Source: JBFWVD01 sp050246915 (GTDB taxonomy: Bacteria; Actinomycetota; Acidimicrobiia; Acidimicrobiales; Ilumatobacteraceae). From it: a stretch of 19,529 bases of DNA. The notes below the pieces were generated by a model. That model was not told where the DNA came from. It ran no database searches and saw only the letters and a program-made list of their open reading frames with translations. Both the position numbers and the translations under genes were made by a program. Positions 8,111-14,141 of this stretch are shown here, piece after piece (the first letter of the stretch is position 1; every line of letters starts with the position of its first letter). The stretch is taken from contig JBFWVD010000083.1 in assembly GCA_050246915.1 (NCBI GenBank), positions 1 through 19,529 on the forward strand, read 5' to 3'.

Positions 8111-9094
8111 ATGAGTCAGTTGCGTTTGAACCCACTTTCGGGGCGATGGGTGACGGTGGTGGAGAAGCGGGCCGAACGTCCGACCGACTTCCAACCCCGC
8201 AGCACCCAGGTCGAGTCCGACCCGGGAAGGCCCTGCCCGTTCTGCCCCGGGCACGAAGAGGCGAGTCCCCCGGCACTCGAGACGTACGGCGTAGGTGGTT
8301 CATGGCAGGTGCGGGTCGTGCCCAACCTGTACCCGGCGTTCGACGGCGATGAGCCCATGGCCGTCGTGCACGACGGTCCGGTGTTCGTGAACGCCACAGC
8401 ATCAGGCATCCACGAGGTCCTCGTGCTCTCCCCCGATCATCAGGCGTCGTGGGCCGATCTCGACGACCGAAGCACCGATCTGGTCATGGCCGCATTGCGT
8501 GACCGTCTCACTGAGCACGCATCATCGCCTCGGGTTCGCTACACGCAGGCCATCGTCAACCACGGACGTGAGGCCGGCGCATCGCTGGCCCATCCGCACG
8601 GCCAACTCCTCGGCATGCCGTTCGTTCCCGGTGAAGTGCTCGAAGAAGAGCGGGGCTTCGCCCGCTTCGAGGGCTCGTGCCTCATGTGCACGACCATCGA
8701 AGCCGAGATCTCCGCGGGCCAGCGCGTCGTTTACGACGACGACCACGTCCTTGTCGTGTGCCCGTACTGGAGTGGCACGCCGTTCGAGTTGCTGGTGATC
8801 CCCAAGGAACACGCCACGCACCTGCAGAACGCCAGTCAGCTCGATCTGCAGGCCGCCGGTCGCGGCATCCGCCACGTCCTCGGTCAGCTGCGCTCCGTCC
8901 TCGGAGACGTGGCCTACAACTTGGTGTTCCACACGGCGCCGCACCGCCACGAAGGCATCTTCCACTGGCATGCCCACATCTGGCCCAAGCTGGTGACCAT
9001 CGCCGGCTTCGAGCGCGGCACCGGCGTGATGATCAACATCACGCCACCTGAGGTGGCAGCAGACGAACTGCGCCGCGCCAACGCGGTTGTCTGA
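8111..9094 (+). CDS. galT: Galactose-1-phosphate uridylyltransferase family protein
   Basis: This is 327 residues from ATG 8111, preceded by a G-rich stretch. It opens with LRLNPLSGRWVTVVEKRAER, the standard GalT N-terminus. It carries the CPFCPG zinc-site motif (C42, C45) and a second CxxC (C190, C193). HPHGQ is at 161-165, with H163 as the expected nucleotidylated nucleophile. The C-terminal FHWHAHIWPK contains the H-x-H pair. GalT swaps UMP between UDP-glucose and galactose-1-phosphate in the Leloir pathway. The superfamily also includes ADP-glucose phosphorylase, which has the same HPH active site. No galK or galE is nearby and glucan genes are, so a UDP- or ADP-glucose phosphorylase-like role is a real alternative. 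The catalytic residues look complete. Confidence 0.88.
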   Translation: MSQLRLNPLSGRWVTVVEKRAERPTDFQPRSTQVESDPGRPCPFCPGHEEASPPALETYGVGGSWQVRVVPNLYPAFDGDEPMAVVHDGPVFVNATASGIHEVLVLSPDHQASWADLDDRSTDLVMAALRDRLTEHASSPRVRYTQAIVNHGREAGASLAHPHGQLLGMPFVPGEVLEEERGFARFEGSCLMCTTIEAEISAGQRVVYDDDHVLVVCPYWSGTPFELLVIPKEHATHLQNASQLDLQAAGRGIRHVLGQLRSVLGDVAYNLVFHTAPHRHEGIFHWHAHIWPKLVTIAGFERGTGVMINITPPEVAADELRRANAVV

Positions 9095-9145
9095 TCAGCA
9101 CTGTTCGATCAGCACTTTCTCGGATCAGTGCGGTTTGATCAGTGC
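9093..9145. repeat. Four-copy GATCAG repeat between convergent genes
   Basis: GATCAGCACT occurs at 9093 and 9107, and GATCAGTGCGG at 9123 and 9137, giving 14-, 16- and 14-bp periods. The two types are also complementary. GCACT at 9112-9116 can pair with AGTGC at 9127-9131, and GCACT at 9098-9102 with AGTGC at 9141-9145, forming nested stems. The array fills the whole 44-bp gap between galT and the GH57 gene and touches both stop codons. It may serve as a bidirectional terminator or 3'-end structure. There is no T-run. Confidence 0.6.
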
Positions 9146-11181
9146 GGCAGTCCCAGTGACGTGACGGCCAAGCCGAGGTCGAAGCCCAACTCGTGCAGGC
9201 CGACCGGCACCGGCTTCTCCTCGTTCGACCGGTAGTACAACTCCTGCGCGGGGGCGAGATCGACACTGATCCCGGCGATCGCCAGCGTGCGCAGGAACCG
9301 TCGGGCGGCACGCACGTGACCGGTCGCCCCCGTTGCCAAGGCCCGTCGGACCAAGGCCAACAGCGCAGGCGCCGCCAGATCGTTGGACAGCCGGGGGGCG
9401 AGATCCATCACGAGCACGTCGAGGCCGAAGCGACGACCACCGTGGCGCGCCACCATCCGATCGTGCAGATCACCGATGGGGGCGTTGGACGCAGCGATGC
9501 GATGCAACTCGACTGCCATGGCGTCTCGCGCCTGCGGATCGTCGGCCGGGGCCACGACACCGAGCACCTCGTAGTGCGGATCGCCGGCCACGGCATAGCT
9601 CCACTGCGTGGTCCGGTGCGTACGACGATGCACCAGTCGCACTCGCCCGGTCTCGAGGCGAGCGTTGGGGCCGACCGTGCGGGCGTGACGTTCGATGTGC
9701 ACATGGAACGGACCGATGTGGTTGGAGCTCCCGCCGCGCAACAGCTCGAGCAGCGCCAGGTGGGCCACGATCCGCTCCGCGTCAACCCGAGCCGACATGA
9801 CCCGTCGTTCCCAGACGCGCCGACCATCGCCTTCCACGGGATCGTTCGACGACCCGGTGGCGAGCACATCGAGGAATGCCTCGAGCACCGATTCCTCACC
9901 GAGTTCGGCGAGGAGATCGAGGCAGCGAGCGGCATAGCGCAGCACCTGCACGGTCTCGAGTCCGGCGAGATCGTCGAAGAACCAGCCGCACGATGTGTAC
10001 ATGGCCAATGCGTGGCGCTCGGCTTCGAGCAACGTGAGCGCCACGCTCAGATCGGCGCCCGGCAGCACGTGTTCGGCGCCGAACTCGTTGGAGCCCGTTG
10101 CCCCGAGCAACACCGAGACGTAGGCGTCTCGCGCCGCCCAGGGGTGGTGGAACAACGCTGACCCGCGATGCTCGAACACGCTGTGGGTCTTGTTCCGCAA
10201 CAGATCCAGCGCCTTGCGCAATGGCGCGCGCCACGCCTGGTTCCATCCGGGATGGCCGCCCGAGTTGCAGCCGCAATCGATCTGCCAACGTCCCAGGCCG
10301 TGTGCACACGACCACGCGCTCGGATGCACAGCGACGCGCTGACGATCCCCGAACGAATCGATCAGTTGCGCCAGGGGCGCCGCGTTCACGCCAGTGACCA
10401 CTTCACCCCGCTTGGCCAACACGGCCAGCGCATACGCCACCGCCCGCTCGGTGTAGTGATGATGATGCCCGAACGTCTCACCGTCGGTAGCACCGACGAC
10501 CAGAGCGGCCTGCTTCTTGCCCACCGTTGCCAGCAGATCTTCCGCGGCGATCTCCGCCATCGAGAACGCCAGTTGATGCGAGAGTTCGCCGTCGTACACC
10601 ACGAGGTCGATGCCACGGCCATCTCGATGGTGCCAACGCGCCGGAACACCGGAGGGCGGCTGATCGATCTGCGACGGAGCCACGATCGTGAACGAGATGC
10701 CTTCGTCGATCAACAAGCTCAACGTCGTGTCGTCGAGTGCGGTCTCGGGCAGCCAGAAGCCCTTCGGATCGCGACCGAAGCGATGACGGAACTCCGCGAT
10801 TCCCCAGCGGATCTCGGTGCGGGCGTCACGCGGGAGGGCCAGCGGCAAGATCGCGTGATGCCACGGGTGAGCAATGGCGGTGTGGCTCTCACGGTCGGCG
10901 GCGATGATGCGATCGAGCACTTCGGGCTCGTGCTCGGCCAGCCACGAAGCCAGCGTCGGTCCGAGGTCGAACGACATGAGGCCGTAGTTGTTGACGATGG
11001 CCACCACCCGACGGTCCGCATCGACGATGCGGGCGAACGCGTTGGGGCGATAGCACTCTGCGGTGATGCGCTCGTTCCAATCATGGAACGGGGCCGCCGA
11101 GAGCTCACGTGGCACCGACTCGGTCCACGGGTTCTCGCGTGGCGGTTGGTAGAAGTGTCCGTGGAGGGCGAACGCTGGCAT
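9139..11181 (-). CDS. Glycoside hydrolase family 57 protein with DUF3536
   Basis: This is 680 residues from ATG 11181; an in-frame GTG at 11193 would add four, and neither has a clear ribosome-binding site. The GH57 N-terminal barrel is visible: ALHGHFYQPPRENPW at the start, then AHPWHHAILPL, GFWLPE with the expected catalytic Glu, and DGETFGHHHHY with the expected acid/base Asp. The second half is DUF3536 (CGWFFDDLAGLETVQVLRYA). GH57 contains alpha-amylases, 4-alpha-glucanotransferases and branching enzymes. The DUF3536 subgroup is poorly characterised, so activity on alpha-glucan is inferred. No signal peptide is seen, so it should be cytoplasmic. It is 67 bp downstream of an unknown membrane gene on the same strand and faces galT. 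It is distinct from the DUF1957-type branching enzyme that accompanies Rv3032. Confidence 0.88.
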   Translation of the reverse strand: MPAFALHGHFYQPPRENPWTESVPRELSAAPFHDWNERITAECYRPNAFARIVDADRRVVAIVNNYGLMSFDLGPTLASWLAEHEPEVLDRIIAADRESHTAIAHPWHHAILPLALPRDARTEIRWGIAEFRHRFGRDPKGFWLPETALDDTTLSLLIDEGISFTIVAPSQIDQPPSGVPARWHHRDGRGIDLVVYDGELSHQLAFSMAEIAAEDLLATVGKKQAALVVGATDGETFGHHHHYTERAVAYALAVLAKRGEVVTGVNAAPLAQLIDSFGDRQRVAVHPSAWSCAHGLGRWQIDCGCNSGGHPGWNQAWRAPLRKALDLLRNKTHSVFEHRGSALFHHPWAARDAYVSVLLGATGSNEFGAEHVLPGADLSVALTLLEAERHALAMYTSCGWFFDDLAGLETVQVLRYAARCLDLLAELGEESVLEAFLDVLATGSSNDPVEGDGRRVWERRVMSARVDAERIVAHLALLELLRGGSSNHIGPFHVHIERHARTVGPNARLETGRVRLVHRRTHRTTQWSYAVAGDPHYEVLGVVAPADDPQARDAMAVELHRIAASNAPIGDLHDRMVARHGGRRFGLDVLVMDLAPRLSNDLAAPALLALVRRALATGATGHVRAARRFLRTLAIAGISVDLAPAQELYYRSNEEKPVPVGLHELGFDLGLAVTSLGLPH

Positions 11182-11248
11182 CGTGGCCGACACGCTATTG
11201 CCGTGCGGCGGCTATGCCCGGGATGGGGGTCGGCTGCAAAGAAGGCAT

Positions 11249-12025
11249 TCAGACAAGGGCGTCGATGTCGCGGACCAGTGCCACCAGGCCGGCGAGAGCA
11301 GCGGCGGCCCACGCGGTGCGCATCGCCAAACCGTACGGCAGCGACGCCCGAAGTCGCGCGATCGGTCCGAGCGACTCCAGCACGGTGGCAACCATCAGCA
11401 CGATCACCGCGAAGAGCACGACGAGCAACACCGGCGGGAAGCAGGCCACCAGCACCGTGGGAAGCACCCACCTTCGCGCCCCGAACGATGCTCCAGCGCC
11501 ACGGCGCCGCAGCGCGTCCACGTTCATCGCCACCACCACTGCGAACGCTGCAGGTAACGCCACGAACAACGCGATCGCCAGCCACAACGGCTCCAGGATC
11601 GTGAAGTCCACACCGTCGGCGTGTACCAACATCGAACCGCCGACCGAGCCGGCGGCGCCGGCGACCACCAACCGCCTGAACCATCCAGGCCCGAGCAGCC
11701 AAGGTTCCACCAGGACGTACACACCGGCGCCGATGATTCCGACAGCAGCGCCGAGCATCAACAGGTTGTACGTGCCGGCCAACGTCACCCGACCGATGAT
11801 GAACCCGTCATCGCTCACCGTCCCTCGAACCGTCCCAGGGGACGTGACGCGCAGGACGCCCATCGCCACGCGGCTGCCAAGGCCGATGACGATCACCCCG
11901 CTCGGAACCCCCGCGACGATGAGGAGGCGCAGCCGCTCGAGCGTCGTCGAGGCCGACCACTGCCCCGACGACGCCGAAGCCCGCAACGTCACGAGCGACT
12001 GTTCGCTGGCGCCAACGTCACTCAT
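11249..12025 (-). CDS. Conserved membrane protein of unknown function, coupled to sodC
   Basis: This is 258 residues from ATG 12025, whose first base overlaps the sodC TGA as ATGA, so translation is probably coupled. After a soluble N-terminus of about 30 residues there are roughly six membrane segments: about 33-55, 83-108, 119-134, 150-172, 194-222 and 235-252. A conserved-looking extracytoplasmic or loop segment is VRGTVSDDGFIIGRVTL. I recall similar SDDGF-type proteins in other actinobacteria, but no function is known to me. No metal-binding or redox motif stands out. Coupling to a secreted superoxide dismutase suggests a role in envelope redox defence or secretion, which is inference only. 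Confidence 0.75.
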   Translation of the reverse strand: MSDVGASEQSLVTLRASASSGQWSASTTLERLRLLIVAGVPSGVIVIGLGSRVAMGVLRVTSPGTVRGTVSDDGFIIGRVTLAGTYNLLMLGAAVGIIGAGVYVLVEPWLLGPGWFRRLVVAGAAGSVGGSMLVHADGVDFTILEPLWLAIALFVALPAAFAVVVAMNVDALRRRGAGASFGARRWVLPTVLVACFPPVLLVVLFAVIVLMVATVLESLGPIARLRASLPYGLAMRTAWAAAALAGLVALVRDIDALV

Positions 12026-12627
12026 CGTTCGCCGATGACCCCGCACGCCACACGATCACCGGCGTTGCCAGTGCGTGCCGTGGCCGCAATCGCGTCGGCG
12101 GAGTTGGCCGTGTACTGCGTTGCTCCACTCCCGAGCGGGATGTTGGCGAAGTTGTCGGCACCGGCGTGCAAGATGACAACCTTGCCCCGCAACACTCCCG
12201 TCTCGATCCGATCGATGCGGAACCTCGTCTCCACCGACCCATCGCTGTTCACGTACACCACCGGCATGTCCCCGACGTGATGGCCGTGGTTCGCCGTGGT
12301 GGGGTTGAAGTGCCCGTCGGCCGAGACGAACCATGTGGACGACGCTGCTGCCGGATCGGCGATGCATCCCTCTCCATTGCTCGGGACATCGTTGGCGTGG
12401 ATGTGGAATCCGTGGAACGCGTCGAGCCCTGGCACGCCCGACAGACGTACCTTCACCTCGGTCGATCGCCCGGCCGGCGTGAACGACACGGCTCCGATAC
12501 GCGTGCCATCGGCCGTGGCGAGCCATGCCTTGGTGGATCGATCGTGAGCGTTGGCGCTGCTGGCCACCACCACACCGACCGACACTGTTGCCGCGGCCGC
12601 CACCGCGATGATCATCTTGTGCTGCAT
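12022..12627 (-). CDS. sodC: Secreted Cu/Zn superoxide dismutase
   Basis: This is 201 residues from ATG 12627, chosen because GAGGAGG lies six bases upstream; longer starts at 12633 and 12654 lack this spacing. A signal peptide (MQHKMIIAVAAAATVSVGVV) ends near ANA-HD (residues 25-29). There is no lipobox Cys, so it should be exported rather than lipid-anchored. The full metal set is present: copper ligands H75, H77, H106 and H154; zinc ligands H106 (bridging), H114, H117 and D120. The disulfide Cys pair is C88/C195, and the guiding Arg is R192 in DRVACGVIG. It should convert superoxide to peroxide and oxygen outside the membrane. It leads a minus-strand run and diverges from an ECF sigma gene across 128 bp. 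Confidence 0.94.
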   Translation of the reverse strand: MQHKMIIAVAAAATVSVGVVVASSANAHDRSTKAWLATADGTRIGAVSFTPAGRSTEVKVRLSGVPGLDAFHGFHIHANDVPSNGEGCIADPAAASSTWFVSADGHFNPTTANHGHHVGDMPVVYVNSDGSVETRFRIDRIETGVLRGKVVILHAGADNFANIPLGSGATQYTANSADAIAATARTGNAGDRVACGVIGER

Positions 12628-12633
12628 GTGCAT

Positions 12634-12640
12634 CCTCCTC
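12634..12640 (-). promoter_or_regulatory. Strong ribosome-binding site for sodC
   Basis: On the minus strand these bases read GAGGAGG, a near-perfect match to the anti-Shine-Dalgarno sequence. It stands six bases before ATG 12627 but directly abuts ATG 12633, so it selects 12627 as the start. It is by far the best ribosome-binding site seen in the window and predicts high SodC expression. Confidence 0.75.
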
Positions 12641-12683
12641 ACAGGTGCTGTCACTGCAACAGACGTCGAGCGGGTGCATCTGA

Positions 12684-12724
12684 GTGACGCGTCGATCGCC
12701 GCGAAATCCGCGTTGTCGCGTCAC
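12684..12724. repeat. Nested inverted repeat in the sodC/sigma divergent promoter region
   Basis: GTGACGCG at 12684-12691 and CGCGTCAC at 12717-12724 are perfect 8-bp inverted arms. The 25-bp interval holds a second pair, CGCG (12700-12703) and CGCG (12709-12712), around AAATC. It lies about midway between the sodC start (12627) and the sigma-gene start (12756). A binding site for a shared regulator is the likeliest reading. The repeat could equally fold as RNA in a sigma-gene leader. Confidence 0.5.
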
Positions 12725-12755
12725 CCAGAACCCCTTGTCATTCGTCCGTGAGTTC

Positions 12756-13424
12756 ATGACCATCGATTCGACCGGGGGCTTGCTCGGCGCGCTCCGAACG
12801 AATCCACCGATCGCGAGTCATCTCGGCCGTGGGAGGCTGCGATCGGTGGAGCAGCCCGGTCTCGGCATGCCGTTGTTGTGGGCGGTGGCCGAAGCGCGGC
12901 TGCAGGGCGAGTCGATCAGCGTCGAAGCCGAGCAGTTGGTGATCCGCCTCTTCCTGAGCGATGGTCGAGCGCTCGTGCGACTCGCTCGGCTGTTCGTCGA
13001 CGATCGCGATGCGGCCGAGGACATCGTGCAGGAGGCGTTCCTACGTCTGGCTCGTCACGCCGGCAAGATCGAGACCGTCGAGCGCGCACCGGCCTATCTG
13101 CGTTCGATCGTGCTCAACCTGGCCCGTGATCACAACCGACGAGGCCTGGTGTCACTGCGTCATCATGCGACCCACGGTCGGGAGGTGGACGTCGACGTCG
13201 ACGACCCGGCAAGCGAGCGTCTCGTACGTGAAGAAGAGCATCAGCGGGTCCTCGAGGCGGTGCGTGGCCTCCCGACTCGCCAACGCGATTGCGTGACCCT
13301 TCGCTATTTCGAGGAGATGACCGTGAACGACATCGCCTCGACACTGGGTCTGTCCGCCAACTCGGTCAAGACCCATCTGCAGCGTGCCCTCGCCACGCTC
13401 GAGCGCTCGCTGGATGGATCATGA
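12756..13424 (+). CDS. ECF-type RNA polymerase sigma factor
   Basis: This is 222 residues from ATG 12756, with no strong ribosome-binding site; ATG 12867 is an alternative that would remove much of an unusual N-terminal extension of about 65 residues. Region 2 spans about 70-130 (LVRLARLFVDDRDAAEDIVQ, EAFLRL). Region 4 spans about 160-217 (LPTRQRDCVTLRYFEEMTVN, DIASTLGLSANSVKTHLQRA) with its helix-turn-helix. The linker is acidic (DVDVDDPASE). It would direct RNA polymerase to a stress regulon. The stop overlaps the next gene's ATG as ATGA, the usual arrangement for a sigma factor and its cognate regulator. It diverges from sodC, making sodC a candidate target. Confidence 0.87.
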   Translation: MTIDSTGGLLGALRTNPPIASHLGRGRLRSVEQPGLGMPLLWAVAEARLQGESISVEAEQLVIRLFLSDGRALVRLARLFVDDRDAAEDIVQEAFLRLARHAGKIETVERAPAYLRSIVLNLARDHNRRGLVSLRHHATHGREVDVDVDDPASERLVREEEHQRVLEAVRGLPTRQRDCVTLRYFEEMTVNDIASTLGLSANSVKTHLQRALATLERSLDGS

Positions 13425-14140
13425 CGAACGGCCGCTATGTCGAACAACGTTTGCGAGAAGCCTTCGCCGACGCCCGAGCGACCGTTCTCGAGAACCCTGA
13501 TCTGTTCGCTCGTGTCACGCGTTCATTGGCCGACTCACGGGCCAGGCGCCGATTCCGGCTCCGAGTCGCAACCTCGATCGGTGCGTTCATCGCCGTCAAT
13601 TCAACTTTCGCTCTCGCCTTCTCCGACTACGACAATGGGAGGTTCACCATGCCCTGGTGGGTCATCGAACTGATCACCGACTTCGTGCTCATCGCGCTCG
13701 CGGTCGGGCTGGGGCCATTCATCAAGCGCTTCGGGCGGTCATACGCCGCTGACGTGTTCCGGGCCAACCCGCGCACGGGCAAGAGCTACCTGGTGCTCAC
13801 TGACGTCGCGTACTACTTGATCTTCACGTCATTCCTGCTGTTCACCGTCACGTTCGTGGAGCCGCGCGATTGGCACGATGTCGGCGCCCAGCTCAAGCAC
13901 GAGACGGCACGCGTCGGGGGCATCTTGCTCATCATGGGGATCTTGCACGCCGCCCACGTCGTGGCGCTCCCGCTGATCGGGCGCATGCTCACTGCCAACC
14001 GTCAACTCGAGGAAGGACACACGAGCAGATCGCCAAGCGGTGGTCAGATGGCCGCGCCGCCGCTGGGGCCTGGAGCCTGGATCGTCCGCATAGAGCCCAG
14101 CGGCGATCCTCAGCGCCCACCAGAGGGCGGCGAGCGATGA
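13421..14140 (+). CDS. Four-TM membrane protein coupled to the ECF sigma gene; putative anti-sigma factor
   Basis: This is 239 residues from ATG 13421, within the sigma-gene stop (ATGA). The cytoplasmic N-terminus of about 50 residues (YVEQRLREAFADARATVLEN, DLFARVTRSLADSRARRRF) is helical and Arg-rich, like N-termini of membrane proteins paired with ECF factors. Four membrane spans follow at about 51-70, 77-103, 125-149 and 168-192. The C-terminal tail of about 40 residues is Pro/Gly-rich and probably disordered. No HxxxCxxC zinc anti-sigma motif is present. Genetic position argues that it controls the sigma factor, but neither fold nor motif proves it. The stop is one base from the convergent glgB stop. 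Confidence 0.65.
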   Translation: MTNGRYVEQRLREAFADARATVLENPDLFARVTRSLADSRARRRFRLRVATSIGAFIAVNSTFALAFSDYDNGRFTMPWWVIELITDFVLIALAVGLGPFIKRFGRSYAADVFRANPRTGKSYLVLTDVAYYLIFTSFLLFTVTFVEPRDWHDVGAQLKHETARVGGILLIMGILHAAHVVALPLIGRMLTANRQLEEGHTSRSPSGGQMAAPPLGPGAWIVRIEPSGDPQRPPEGGER

Positions 14141-14141
14141 C

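Noticed and set aside
9093..9145. Possible CRISPR-like array.
   Set aside because: Units are only 10-11 bp with 3-6 bp between them, far too short for CRISPR repeats and spacers, and no cas gene is nearby.
10168..11604. Plus-strand open frame of 478 codons.
   Set aside because: It overlaps the GH57 gene on the opposite strand and lacks any domain signature.
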